In this document: positions 53,596-62,018 of the stretch, piece after piece | Position numbering within the stretch: position 1 is the stretch's first letter | Layout: every line of letters starts with the position of its first letter | Origin: Pirellulales bacterium | GTDB taxonomy: Bacteria; Planctomycetota; Planctomycetia; Pirellulales; Lacipirellulaceae | Direction of reading: 5' to 3' | Length of the DNA stretch: 64,000 bases | Assembly (NCBI GenBank): GCA_028279215.1 | Contig: JANQOF010000054.1 | Location: 1 to 64,000, forward strand | Made by a program: the position numbers and the translations under genes | The notes under the pieces: generated by a model | Database searches by the model: none | What the model was told of the DNA's origin: nothing | The model's input: only the letters and a program-made list of their open reading frames with translations

Positions 53596-54789
53596 TCAGC
53601 GGTCGATCTCACCCATTACGATGTCGAGCGAGCCGACGATGGCCGGCACATCGGCAATGAGACAACCACGGCATAATTCGGACACGACGGACAAGTTGCA
53701 AAAACAACTGCTCCGCGCTCGGGCCCGCCACGGGATTGCCGTGCCGTTGCTCACCAGACCAAAGCCCATTTGACCACGGGGCGACTCGGTTTCGAGATAC
53801 ACCTCGCCTTTGGGCAACTTCTGATTGAGCTTCATCGGCTCGCCAAAGCTGCCGTCGCTCGCGCGATACTTCGCCATGGCCTGTCGGACCAAGCCGATCG
53901 CCTGAACCACCTCGAGCATCCGAACATAGAACCGGTGCCAACAGTCGCCCAACACCGCTTCAATGGGGACCGGCGGGTACTCCTGATCTTTGGGGTAGTG
54001 GCCCGCTCGCTGGCAAATCACCTCGTAGTCGTAGCCCTCGTACATCGACGTATAAATCGGCTCGCCATCGCGTCGCAAGTCGTAATCGACGCCGCTGCCA
54101 CGCAGCACCGGACCTGTGCAGCCGTAGTCGATGGCCATCTCGGCACTTAGCAAACCGACGCCGGCGGTTCGCTTGATGAAGATGGCGTTCGTGGTAAGCA
54201 GGGCGTGATACTCGTCGATCACCGGCACGAACTGATCGAGAAACGCTTCGCATTTCTCCAGCCACCCAGGCGGAAAGTCGGCCGTGGCTCCGCCAACGGT
54301 AAGGTAGCTATAGGTCAAGCGGGCACCGCAAACCTCTTCGAACAAGTCGAGAATCTTCTCACGCTCGCGGAAGGCATACAGGAACGGGCTGAACGTGCCC
54401 AGGTCGAGCCCGTAGGCGCCCATGCCCACCAAGTGGCTGGCGATGCGGCCCAGCTCCGCGATGATCACTCGCAGGTGCCGTCCCCGCTCTGGCACTTGGT
54501 AGTCCATCAACTTTTCAACGGCGAGAGCCCAGCCGAGATTCATATTCATCCCGGCGAGGTAGTCCATCCGATCGGTATACGGCACCCATTGCCGGGCGGT
54601 GAGATTCTCGCCAATCTTCTCGGCACAACGATGCAGATAGCCAATGTGCGGCATCACCTCCGACACCACCTCGCCATCGGTGCGCAGCACCAATCTCAAA
54701 ACACCATGCGTGCTCGGATGCTGTGGCCCCATGTTGACCAGCATCTCGTCGGTGCGAACGTCGATTTCGATGGTTTGGGCAGTTGTCAT
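53596..54789 (-). CDS. nuoD: NADH-quinone oxidoreductase subunit D
   Basis: 397 aa from ATG 54789. Contains MGPQHPSTHGVLRLVLRTDGE, GYLHRCAEKIGENLT, DRMDYLAGMNMNLGWALAVEKL, YDLRRDGEPIY and the C-terminal CRGCLIADVPAIVGSLDIVMGEIDR. It is the 49-kDa-type subunit that lines the quinone tunnel. An extended frame to 54906 is contradicted by the MGPQHPSTHG position and comes from repeat-like leader DNA. Confidence 0.97.
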   Translation of the reverse strand: MTTAQTIEIDVRTDEMLVNMGPQHPSTHGVLRLVLRTDGEVVSEVMPHIGYLHRCAEKIGENLTARQWVPYTDRMDYLAGMNMNLGWALAVEKLMDYQVPERGRHLRVIIAELGRIASHLVGMGAYGLDLGTFSPFLYAFREREKILDLFEEVCGARLTYSYLTVGGATADFPPGWLEKCEAFLDQFVPVIDEYHALLTTNAIFIKRTAGVGLLSAEMAIDYGCTGPVLRGSGVDYDLRRDGEPIYTSMYEGYDYEVICQRAGHYPKDQEYPPVPIEAVLGDCWHRFYVRMLEVVQAIGLVRQAMAKYRASDGSFGEPMKLNQKLPKGEVYLETESPRGQMGFGLVSNGTAIPWRARARSSCFCNLSVVSELCRGCLIADVPAIVGSLDIVMGEIDR

Positions 54790-54924
54790 TGGGGTGTTGT
54801 TAGTTGTGTGTTGTTGAGCAGATTCGCGGACATTCGAATAACTCGTGGGGGGCAAAACTGTATGAGTCGAACTCACCGAGTACGCTTCCAACTGACGACT
54901 GACCACCGGACAACAAACAACGAC
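54790..54924. repeat. Repeat-like leader between nuoC and nuoD
   Basis: 135 bp with words such as CTGACGACTGACCACCGG and AACAAACAACGACC on one side and GTTGTTAGTTGTGTGTTGTT on the other; partly complementary. A family I recall in planctomycete intergenic DNA. No gene. Confidence 0.5.
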
Positions 54925-55455
54925 CTATCTCCCCCGAATTCCGTGGTACTCGAGCGGCATTTCGTAGTCTTTGCGTAACGGATGGCCTTCCCAGTCTTCG
55001 GGGCACAAGATGCGCCGCATGTCGGGATGGCCGGTGAACTCCACGCCGACCAAGTCGTACACTTCACGCTCGTGCCAATCGGCGGTCGACCAAACTCCCG
55101 CGACGCTGGGAACTTGAGGGAGCTGACCAGCTGCGTCGTCGCGCCAACGCGGCACGATGATCTTCAACGTCAGTCGATGGCCTAATCGCAGACTCGACAG
55201 GTGATACACCACCTCGATGTGCGGCTCCCAGTCGACCTTGGCGACCTTCTTCGGGTCGGGTTCCAGATAGTCGACTCCGCTGACGCAGTTTAAAAAGTCG
55301 AATCCCAATCGATTGTCGTCGCGCAGCGAAAGGGCTACCTCCGGCCACAATTCGGCTGGCACCTCGACCCAAGCATCGCCCACGTCGGGCTCAACGGACA
55401 AGATGTCTTCGCCATGCGTGTCGCGAAGTGTTTGGACAATCTCGGTGAATTCCAT
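54925..55455 (-). CDS. nuoC: NADH-quinone oxidoreductase subunit C
   Basis: 176 aa from ATG 55455 (MEFTEIVQTLRDTHG). The 30-kDa signature WHEREVYDLVGVEFTGHPDMRRILCPEDWEGHPLRKDYEMP is complete. Peripheral arm. The longer frame extends upstream into nuoA and is not the start. nuoA ends 14 bp upstream. Confidence 0.95.
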   Translation of the reverse strand: MEFTEIVQTLRDTHGEDILSVEPDVGDAWVEVPAELWPEVALSLRDDNRLGFDFLNCVSGVDYLEPDPKKVAKVDWEPHIEVVYHLSSLRLGHRLTLKIIVPRWRDDAAGQLPQVPSVAGVWSTADWHEREVYDLVGVEFTGHPDMRRILCPEDWEGHPLRKDYEMPLEYHGIRGR

Positions 55456-55469
55456 GGCGAAGCAAATGG

Positions 55470-56144
55470 TTAGGCGGATCGTTTCGTGGCGCCTGACGGT
55501 TCCGGGGTGGCCGCTGTTGGTGGCGTTTCGCCTTTGCTGCTCGGTGAGTAAGCGCGTACCCAATCGAGGTCGCCCCGTTTCCAGACGTAGGCAAAGCCGA
55601 CGAGCAGCACGGCAAAGAACACGCCAATGTCGACCAGCGACGTCCATGCGATTTTCTGCGCCATGGCCCGAGTCGCGACGATTGTTCGGGCGCGGGGGTC
55701 GCCGGTGATACTGGCTTCGGTCGCAGCTTGCTCAGTCAATTCAGGTGACGTGGGATTCGCGACGCCGAACTCTCTCAGCTTCTGCGTGGCGAAAGCCGAT
55801 AGTTGCTCCGGTGGTGCGTCGAAGTCGCCCTCGTCGGCTGCGACAATCGGAGCGCTGGCTGCGGTGAGCTCGACCGATTTGCCGAATACGGTGGCCCAGG
55901 GAAAAAAGAACGCCACCTCGACATCGAAGATGATGAACAACAAAGCGACGACGTAGAATCGCAAATCGAATTGAACGAAGCTTGAGCCAATGGTCGGCTC
56001 GCCGCATTCGTAGATTTCAAGTTTCTCCTTGTTCGGCAACTTGGGCCGCACTAGCCAGCCAACCACCAGATTGGCGAACAAGAACAGCGCGCCCGCTACC
56101 GCGAATAGCAGCAAGTACGCGACGATGGCAGTGGGCGTGGCCAT
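55470..56144 (-). CDS. nuoA: NADH-quinone oxidoreductase subunit A with an inserted loop
   Basis: 224 aa against about 120-150 in most bacteria. TM1 (about 8-30), YECGEPTIGSSFVQFDLRFYVVALLFIIFDVEVAFFFPWA (loop and TM2, 45-84) are canonical. Residues about 90-160 form an inserted polar stretch (VADEGDFDAPPEQLSAF...ATRAMAQK), and TM3 follows (170-188). A Pro/Thr/Ser tail closes it. Membrane arm at the quinone site. Confidence 0.93.
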   Translation of the reverse strand: MATPTAIVAYLLLFAVAGALFLFANLVVGWLVRPKLPNKEKLEIYECGEPTIGSSFVQFDLRFYVVALLFIIFDVEVAFFFPWATVFGKSVELTAASAPIVAADEGDFDAPPEQLSAFATQKLREFGVANPTSPELTEQAATEASITGDPRARTIVATRAMAQKIAWTSLVDIGVFFAVLLVGFAYVWKRGDLDWVRAYSPSSKGETPPTAATPEPSGATKRSA

Positions 56145-56168
56145 GAGGCAATTTGGCTTTGGGCAGGA

Positions 56169-56729
56169 TTAGTCGCTGTTGTGCTGGTTGGGGCCACCAT
56201 GTACCGGGTCGACGACCGACTTCGACTGATGAACCGCGGTTGGATTCAGGGTTGCCCTTCCCCAAGCCACATCGAGCGGCAGTCGCGAAAAATCGACCAG
56301 GCAGCCGTCGCGCGAATAGCAACTCAAGTCGTGAGTGGCGCCCATGAAAATACAGTCCACCGGGCAGGGCTCGACACACAATGCACAAAACATGCACTTG
56401 CTGTAGTCGATGGTGAAGCCCGTCACCTTGAATCCCTTACCACCCTCAACGCGCTCTTTGCCTATGTAGATGCAGTCGACCGGGCAAGCCTTGAAGCACT
56501 GATCGCAAGCGATACAGGTTGTGAGATCAAAGCGGTGAAAACCTCGATAGCGAGCCGCCACCGGTACCGGTAGCTCCGGATACTCAAACAGCTCGGTGAA
56601 AGCCTTGCGCTCCGGCCGATAGGTCTTGAGCCACACACTCAGAGTGACCCACATTCCGTGCGCCACGGTGGTGACGGTTTCGACCACGTTACCGAGCCAC
56701 GGCCAGTAGGTTTTTATTTGGGCGACCAT
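56169..56729 (-). CDS. nuoI: NADH-quinone oxidoreductase subunit I
   Basis: 186 aa. Two [4Fe-4S] ferredoxin motifs: CIACDQCFKACPVDC and CMFCALCVEPCPVDC. N-terminal amphipathic helix (TYWPWLGNVVETVTTVAHGMWVTLSVWLK). Carries electrons in the peripheral arm. It is the first gene of the string, upstream of nuoA, which differs from the more usual order. No nuoB lies next to it. Confidence 0.95.
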   Translation of the reverse strand: MVAQIKTYWPWLGNVVETVTTVAHGMWVTLSVWLKTYRPERKAFTELFEYPELPVPVAARYRGFHRFDLTTCIACDQCFKACPVDCIYIGKERVEGGKGFKVTGFTIDYSKCMFCALCVEPCPVDCIFMGATHDLSCYSRDGCLVDFSRLPLDVAWGRATLNPTAVHQSKSVVDPVHGGPNQHNSD

Positions 56730-57121
56730 GTTGCACCTTACCTTGGGCTTCCGTTCTCAACAGATTATATCGCACGCGCTTTTGCGCGCAACAGCCCCAA
56801 AGCCAACGTGGCTGATCGACTTTGGATGTCAGCGACCGAGCTCTATATCGCGCACCGATGACACCGCCGGTGAAGGAGAATTGTACGGTTGCTTTTCCCG
56901 CCTCAAGGGGCGGCCAAAAAACGTTGTGGAAATCGGCTGACGTTTTGGTGTAATTGGGGGTGTAGTGGGTGATGGGTAGTGGGCTGTAGGCGGTATTGGA
57001 GTGGGAAAAATCGCGGAGTGGTGGGTGCGGCTAACCGCATTGCAGCCGGTTGAAGCGGCGTGATTGGCCAAAATCGTTACAACTCGCCCTGCAAAATCGG
57101 GGCCAATGGGCCAATCATTGC
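56730..57121. other. Intergenic stretch between nuoI and csrA promoter
   Basis: No supported gene. It should hold the nuo promoter on the minus strand, though I could not choose one. A tract of GGGTGTAGTGGGTGATGGG units (56950-57005) is low complexity and of the repeat type seen elsewhere in the window. Confidence 0.5.
56950..57005. repeat. GTGGGTGATGGG tract
   Basis: Units such as GTAGTGGGTGATGGGTAGTGGG, read on the minus strand as CCCACTACCCATCACCCAC. A further dispersed low-complexity family in this window. Confidence 0.5.
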
Positions 57122-57149
57122 TTGACCTTTATGAGAACGCTCGTAGAGT
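57122..57149 (+). promoter_or_regulatory. Predicted promoter of csrA
   Basis: TTGACC (57122-57127) and TAGAGT (57144-57149) with a 16-bp spacer, about 115 bp upstream of the csrA ATG. The spacing is one below ideal, so moderate support. Confidence 0.5.
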
Positions 57150-57273
57150 GGAAGTATAGGAAATGTGCCGTCAAGGGGGGTGTATGGACCCCAATTGCGG
57201 CAACGAGGTGACACGAGTGTCGGAATGGTGGCGATACGAGCGACCCCGGCCGCCAAACTGAAGGAATCGAACT

Positions 57274-57495
57274 ATGTTAGTGCTCTCGCGGAAGAAGAAC
57301 GAGAGTATTGTCATCAACGATGACATTACAATCGTCGTCGTCGAGATTCGCGGCGACAAAGTACGCCTGGGGGTCGAAGCGCCGAAGGAAGTGCCGGTTC
57401 ATCGGAACGAAGTCTACGAAGCGATCCGACGGAGCCAGCAATCCAACGAAGCGTCGTCGCCCGCGCCCACTAGCGATTCGACTGCAGCCGAGTAA
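57274..57495 (+). CDS. csrA: Carbon storage regulator CsrA
   Basis: 73 aa. [51 protein letters not shown] is the full RNA-binding core, with the last about 15 residues a short polar tail. It binds GGA-containing hairpins in mRNA leaders and controls translation. AAGGA immediately upstream of the start could be its own target (autoregulation), which is inference. No FliW gene nearby. Confidence 0.97.
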   Translation: MLVLSRKKNESIVINDDITIVVVEIRGDKVRLGVEAPKEVPVHRNEVYEAIRRSQQSNEASSPAPTSDSTAAE

Positions 57496-57518
57496 CTGTC
57501 TCGCAATCTGGCAGGTTC

Positions 57519-57536
57519 TTCCTTGCCGGCAAGGAA
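57519..57536 (+). terminator. Palindrome downstream of csrA
   Basis: TTCCTTGCC / GGCAAGGAA is an 18-bp perfect palindrome 23 bp after the csrA stop codon. No loop or T-run follows, so it is a weak terminator or a DNA element. Confidence 0.5.
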
Positions 57537-57560
57537 CGCTGTTTGGTTACCCACCTTGGG

Positions 57561-57589
57561 TTGACGTTCGGCGGGCCTCCTTCTATACC
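57561..57589 (+). promoter_or_regulatory. Predicted promoter of tRNA-Glu
   Basis: TTGACG (57561-57566), 17-bp spacer, TATACC (57584-57589). The predicted start is about 105 bp upstream of the tRNA, leaving a leader to be processed. Confidence 0.65.
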
Positions 57590-57701
57590 AAGGTGCTGCG
57601 GTCAACGGGGCAATGCGTTCCGGGCCGCAACTATCCGAGCCTGGGCGAACCTCGCCCGCTGACTGTGCGTCACGGCTCTCGGACACCCACCGGCCAACAT
57701 C

Positions 57702-57774
57702 GGCCCCTTCGTCTAGTGGTCTAGGACTCCGGCCTTTCACGCCGGCAACACGGGTTCGAACCCCGTAGGGGTCA
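57702..57774 (+). tRNA. tRNA-Glu (anticodon TTC)
   Basis: 73-nt cloverleaf. Acceptor GGCCCCT pairs with AGGGGTC (one G-T), anticodon stem CCGGC/GCCGG with loop CTTTCAC (anticodon TTC), T-arm ACGGG/CCCGT, discriminator A at 57774. CCA is not encoded. Confidence 0.96.
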
Positions 57775-57780
57775 TCCCTG

Positions 57781-57821
57781 GACGTTGTATTGCTCAAGTT
57801 CTTACAACGTCTGGGGTTTTT
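57781..57821 (+). terminator. Terminator of tRNA-Glu
   Basis: Stem GACGTTGTA / TACAACGTC (57781-57789 and 57803-57811) followed by TGGGGTTTTT. A good rho-independent terminator just beyond the tRNA. Confidence 0.85.
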
Positions 57822-57933
57822 CATGCGCGGCGATCATGGCTTTCGTGAAGTCACGTGCCCTCGCCCCGGCCGCCAACTCTCGCTACCATCTGCCTTCATC
57901 CTGCCCTCCACCGGTGGGAAGCAAAATCGCGCG

Positions 57934-57955
57934 TTTTTCATTGAAACTAGGCCAC
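57934..57955 (+). repeat. 22-bp dispersed repeat, copy 2
   Basis: TTTTTCATTGAAACTAGGCC plus AC matches 40403-40424 with three substitutions, in the same orientation. Confidence 0.7.
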
Positions 57956-58039
57956 GCATTTGATCCAATTAGTACATCAACTGCACATGCGTTGTGCGCT
58001 CGTTCTTTGAAAATCTGGGTAGTGGCTAGTTCGCTGCGC

Positions 58040-58072
58040 GGGCTGTTGGTGGTCGGCTATCAGCTTTCGGCC
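58040..58072. repeat. TATCAGCTTTCGGC-type tract
   Basis: Low-complexity stretch GGCTGTTGGTGGTCGGCTAT followed by CAGCTTTCGGCC, resembling another class of dispersed planctomycete intergenic words I recall. Confidence 0.4.
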
Positions 58073-58101
58073 AGAGGTGCTCGTTGGTAACTCCTCAGGG
58101 G

Positions 58102-58315
58102 TTTTGCCCCAACTGGGTAAGTATCTTGGGGCAAAACTTGCCGGGATTGTCGGGCTCGCGATTCCACAAACCGTTACTAGCCAACGGATTAGGGAATTAG
58201 CTGCGAGTTGAGCGAGTAGAGTTTTGCCCCAGCGAATCGTGTTTCTCGAATGGGGGTTGGGTAAGAACTCCAATGCTTTGCGCTTAAACAGGTTAGAAGA
58301 TTGGGTTTCGCCCCA
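58102..58315. repeat. GTTTTGCCCCA cluster with inverted pair
   Basis: GTTTTGCCCCA occurs at 58102-58112 and 58221-58231, inverted at 58128-58138 (TGGGGCAAAAC), with a one-mismatch copy at 58305-58315. The first pair forms an 11-bp stem with a 15-nt loop. Confidence 0.75.
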
Positions 58316-58548
58316 TTTGGGGAACAACCGGCAAGCACCTAGCGTTGAAGCTAAGCTCGGCTGCGGCTCGGCCGTTACCTGCGGCTGTTGTTTTATCTTC
58401 CACAGCTTAGGTCTGCCGATCGGTCAACAATTCGAACAAAACAATGCAGTCAATCTGCGTGGTGGCGCGGGTGTTCGTGCCACCGGACGGCCAGTAGAGT
58501 TGAGTGTTGAAGAAGTGCCTTTCGCATTACCGCAGCTAGAAGGTGTCG

Positions 58549-59583
58549 ATGAATCCCGACTATGATGCGTTCCTACTGGTTTCGTTTGGCGGCCCCGAAG
58601 GACCGGACGAGGTGTTGCCGTTTCTCGAGAACGTACTCCGCGGCAAGAACGTACCCCGCGAACGGATGTTGGAGGTGGCGGAGCATTACCAGCATTTTGG
58701 CGGCGTGAGCCCGATCAACGAGCAGAATCGCCAGTTGCTCGCGGCAGTGCGTGACGACTTTGCCCAGCATGGAGTCGATTTGCCAACCTACTGGGGAAAT
58801 CGAAATTGGCACCCGCTGCTTACCGATACGGTCCAACAAATGGCGGATGCTGGTGTGAAGCGAGCCCTTGCGTTTTTCACCAGCGCTTACAGTTGCTACT
58901 CAGGCTGTCGGCAGTATCGTGAAGACATTGCACGCGCCAGAGAGCAGGTCGGCTCCGGAGCGCCTCAGATTGACAAGGTCCGAGTGTTCTTTAACCATCC
59001 GGGCTTTATCGAACCGATGGCGGAACAGACACGCTCGGCGATGAAATCGATCGACGCGAACCGTTGGGAAGCGGCGCGCGTGCTATTCACCGCGCACAGC
59101 ATACCCGACGCAATGGCCGAGAATTGCCGCTACGAAGCCCAACTCCGCGAGGCGTGCCGATTGGTGGCCGATCGGGTAGGTGTGAGTAACTGCCAGCTTG
59201 TGTACCAGAGCCGTAGCGGTCCACCGTCGCAACCCTGGCTGGAGCCGGACGTGTGCGACGTGATTCGCGAACTATCGGCCAACGGCGATGTAGAAGACGT
59301 AGTCATCGTGCCAATCGGCTTTATCTCCGACCACATGGAGGTGCTGTTCGATCTCGATACCGAAGCCAAAGAGTTGTGCATAGAACGGGGCGTGAACATG
59401 ATACGCGTACCTACCGTGGGCGTGCATCCAAGGTTCGTCGCGATGATTCGCGAACTAGTGCTTGAGCGGCTGGAAGAACGCGACGAGCGGCCTGCGCTGG
59501 GTTCGCTTGGACCGAGTCACGATGTCTGCCCGGCAGATTGTTGTCTCTATACCCCGAGACGCCCCGCGGCAGCTGAGCGATAG
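58549..59583 (+). CDS. hemH: Ferrochelatase (coproporphyrin ferrochelatase-like)
   Basis: 344 aa from ATG 58549, with GAAGG upstream; GTG at 58543 is an alternative. LLVSFGGPEGPDEVLPFLENVLRG, FFTSAYSCYSGCRQYREDI, LFTAHSIP with the catalytic His and GFISDHMEVLFDLDTEA with the catalytic Glu. The C-terminal CPADCCLYTPRRP may, with Cys in SGCRQY, form a [2Fe-2S] site as in actinobacterial coproporphyrin ferrochelatases. Inserts iron into (copro)porphyrin. The aldo/keto reductase gene follows directly. Confidence 0.93.
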   Translation: MNPDYDAFLLVSFGGPEGPDEVLPFLENVLRGKNVPRERMLEVAEHYQHFGGVSPINEQNRQLLAAVRDDFAQHGVDLPTYWGNRNWHPLLTDTVQQMADAGVKRALAFFTSAYSCYSGCRQYREDIARAREQVGSGAPQIDKVRVFFNHPGFIEPMAEQTRSAMKSIDANRWEAARVLFTAHSIPDAMAENCRYEAQLREACRLVADRVGVSNCQLVYQSRSGPPSQPWLEPDVCDVIRELSANGDVEDVVIVPIGFISDHMEVLFDLDTEAKELCIERGVNMIRVPTVGVHPRFVAMIRELVLERLEERDERPALGSLGPSHDVCPADCCLYTPRRPAAAER

Positions 59584-60561
59584 ATGGCAAGTGTGGAATC
59601 ACCGCGCCTGCTTGGAAGATCGGGCCTTGATGTGTCGCCGGTGGCGTTGGGTTGCTGGCCGATCGCGGGGGTGTCTACGCTCGGCACCAACGCGGTTGAC
59701 AGCATCGCGACGATTCAGGCTTGCTTTGACGTTGGAATCAACCTGTTAGACACGGCCCACGTCTATGGCCCTTGCGGAGAGAGTGAATCGCTTATTGGCC
59801 AAGCGATCGAGGGGCGCCGAGACGAGGTGGTGATTGCCACGAAAGGGGGAGTCCACTACGAAGGCAACGTGATGGTGAACGACGCGCGCCCCGAGACTCT
59901 TCGGGCCGAATGCGAAGAGAGCCTCCGCCGTCTGCGGACGGATCGCGTGGAACTCTACTACCTCCATTCGCCCGATGGCACGACGCTCATTGAGGACTCC
60001 GCCGGAGCCATTTGCGATTTGATCGAGTCGGGCAAGGTGCGAGCCGCGGGCGCTTCGAATTGTCGCTTAGAGCAGTTGCAGACCTTTCACGAAGTGTGCC
60101 CACTGTCGGCCGTGCAGTTGCCCTACAACATGCTGCAGCGGGGAATTGAGAAGCAGACGATTCCCTGGTGCCAGTCGCAGGGCATCGCCGTGGTGGTGTA
60201 TTGGGTGTTGATGAAGGGCCTGTTGGCGGGCAAACTCCCGCGCGACCACCGCTTCGAACAGGGCGACTCGCGCCAGGAGTATCCGATGTTTCAGGGCGAG
60301 GAGTGGCACAAGAACCAAGACCTGCTCGACGAGCTTCGCGAGATAGCTGCGGCCGGTCGAATGAGCGTCGCGCAATTGGTCACTGCGTGGACGATCGCGC
60401 GTCCGGGCGTCACCGTAGCACTGTGCGGGGCCAAGCGACCCTACCAAATCACCGAATCTGCGGCTGCATTGCAGGTGAACCTGACGGATGAGCAACTTGC
60501 GGCCGTCGAGATCGCGTTGGCCGCGCGGGGCGCGGCGGTTACCAATCGGCATTTTGAATGA
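59584..60561 (+). CDS. Aldo/keto reductase
   Basis: 325 aa, starting immediately after the hemH stop. TIM-barrel with the tetrad: Asp and Tyr in NLLDTAHVYGPCGESESLIGQAIEG, Lys in VVIATKGGVHYEG and the following YYLHSPD (His); the C-terminal GAKRPYQITESAAAL is a cofactor phosphate contact. NADPH-dependent reduction; substrate unknown. No gap to hemH suggests cotranscription. Confidence 0.92.
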   Translation: MASVESPRLLGRSGLDVSPVALGCWPIAGVSTLGTNAVDSIATIQACFDVGINLLDTAHVYGPCGESESLIGQAIEGRRDEVVIATKGGVHYEGNVMVNDARPETLRAECEESLRRLRTDRVELYYLHSPDGTTLIEDSAGAICDLIESGKVRAAGASNCRLEQLQTFHEVCPLSAVQLPYNMLQRGIEKQTIPWCQSQGIAVVVYWVLMKGLLAGKLPRDHRFEQGDSRQEYPMFQGEEWHKNQDLLDELREIAAAGRMSVAQLVTAWTIARPGVTVALCGAKRPYQITESAAALQVNLTDEQLAAVEIALAARGAAVTNRHFE

Positions 60562-60622
60562 TTAGCGAGTCCTGCGCATGCCAATGCTGTTCAACCCGGT
60601 CTGGTGTCGGTAGGGTATCGGC

Positions 60623-61234
60623 ATGCCGCGCGTATTCCTTACTGCCTTTGGACCCTACGGCGATTGGGAAACCAACGTCAGTTGGTTGGTGCTACAGCAG
60701 GTGATGCGCGATTTGCCGTCGACGGTCGAAATGGTCACTCGGCTCTACCCGGTCGATTTCGCCGAGGTGGCAGTTCGCTTGGAGCGCGACTTGACCAAGG
60801 ACATCGACGTTGCGATCCATCTGGGCCAGGCGCCGGGTGCCGGTCGGATCGACCTCGAAGCGGTGGGCATCAACTGGGCGCGCGAGCGACACCAGCGGGG
60901 CGAAGACGCTCGACCACTGGTCGCTGCCGGCCCGGCGGCCTATCGCAGCGACCTGCCGCTCGGAAAGTGGGCCCAGATGATGCGGGCCCAAGGTATTCCG
61001 GCGGAGGTTTCGCATCACGCAGGCACCTATCTATGCAACGCAATCCACTACTTGACGCATCACATTTCCACCGAGCGGAACCTGGATATTCAGGCGGCGT
61101 TTTTGCATCTGCCTTTGGCACCCGAGCAAGTCGTTGATCGACGAACAGGCGATGCGTCGCTGCCAATTGAGACGACAGCGCAAGGCGTGCGGTTGATCCT
61201 AGACGACATTGCCGCCGAGGTACACGCACGTTAG
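60623..61234 (+). CDS. pcp: Pyroglutamyl-peptidase I (peptidase C15)
   Basis: 203 aa. FLTAFGPYGDWETNVSWLVLQ start, catalytic Glu in GQAPGAGRIDLEAVGIN, the Cys of HHAGTYLCNAIHYLTHH and the His in AAFLHLPLAPEQV. It removes N-terminal pyroglutamate from peptides. The family is usually about 210 aa. ispD follows after 9 bp. Confidence 0.87.
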   Translation: MPRVFLTAFGPYGDWETNVSWLVLQQVMRDLPSTVEMVTRLYPVDFAEVAVRLERDLTKDIDVAIHLGQAPGAGRIDLEAVGINWARERHQRGEDARPLVAAGPAAYRSDLPLGKWAQMMRAQGIPAEVSHHAGTYLCNAIHYLTHHISTERNLDIQAAFLHLPLAPEQVVDRRTGDASLPIETTAQGVRLILDDIAAEVHAR

Positions 61235-61243
61235 GCTGACTGC

Positions 61244-61990
61244 ATGTCGAAGGTCGCTGTAATCCTGCCCGCCGCTGGCCGTAGCCAGCGTTTTGGCGAC
61301 AAGAACTACAAGAAGCCGTTCGCCCCGCTCGGCGACCGTGCGGTCTGGCTGCATACGGTGGAGCGGTTCTCGAATCGCGACGACGTATGTCAAACGATTC
61401 TTGTCATTGCCGAAGAAGATCGGGAATCGTTCCACACGAAGTTTGGGGCGAACCTGGCTTTCATGGGTGTCGAAGTCGCCATCGGTGGGGCCGAACGAAG
61501 CGACTCGGTAGCCGCTGGATTGGAGCGAGTTTCCGACGATGCGGCGTTGGTCGCCATCCACGACGCGGCGCGTCCCTGCGTTCAGAGCAAGTCGATCGAT
61601 GCGGTCTTCGCGTCCGCGTCCGCATCGGGAGCGGCAATTCTGGCCACACCGATCGCCGAAACTATCAAGCGGGCTTCTAGCGACCAACCCCCAAGCATCT
61701 CTGAGACAGTATCCCGCGCCGGATTGTGGGCCGCCCACACGCCGCAGGTATTTGCTCGGGAGATCATTCAGACGGCTTACGCTCAGCGAGGTGGAGCGAC
61801 GGCGACCGACGACTCGCAACTTGTCGAACGCATTGGCCATGCAGTTACGCTTGTAGAAGATTCTTCGCTGAACATCAAAATCACGACCCGCCGCGACTTA
61901 CGGATCGCCGAGCAAATCCTCAAGACCGCGCCCGCCAAAAAGCCAGACGGATTCTCGCATCCGTTTGCCGACGACGACCTTTGGCGGTAG
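61244..61990 (+). CDS. ispD: 2-C-methyl-D-erythritol 4-phosphate cytidylyltransferase
   Basis: 248 aa. ILPAAGRSQRFGDKNYKKPFAPLGDRAVWLHTVERF (nucleotide binding), VAIHDAARPCVQ, ATPIAETIK, GLWAAHTPQVF and ATDDSQLVERIGHAVTLVEDSSLNIKIT. Third step of the MEP isoprenoid pathway. It precedes tyrS by 28 bp. Confidence 0.95.
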   Translation: MSKVAVILPAAGRSQRFGDKNYKKPFAPLGDRAVWLHTVERFSNRDDVCQTILVIAEEDRESFHTKFGANLAFMGVEVAIGGAERSDSVAAGLERVSDDAALVAIHDAARPCVQSKSIDAVFASASASGAAILATPIAETIKRASSDQPPSISETVSRAGLWAAHTPQVFAREIIQTAYAQRGGATATDDSQLVERIGHAVTLVEDSSLNIKITTRRDLRIAEQILKTAPAKKPDGFSHPFADDDLWR

Positions 61991-62018
61991 ACCTTCCAAT
62001 TCACGACCCATTGCTGCA

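Larger units (their letters stand above)
57822..58548. other. Gene-free, repeat-rich stretch before hemH
   Basis: About 725 bp without a believable gene. It contains a 22-bp element also found at 40403-40424 (57934-57955), a tract with GGCTATCAGCTTTCGGCC (58040-58072), and three exact plus one near copy of GTTTTGCCCCA (58102-58315). Short ORFs on both strands have no coding character. Confidence 0.6.

Noticed and set aside
58543..58548. GTG start of hemH
   Set aside because: ATG 58549 has the better-placed ribosome binding site; GTG would add only two residues.
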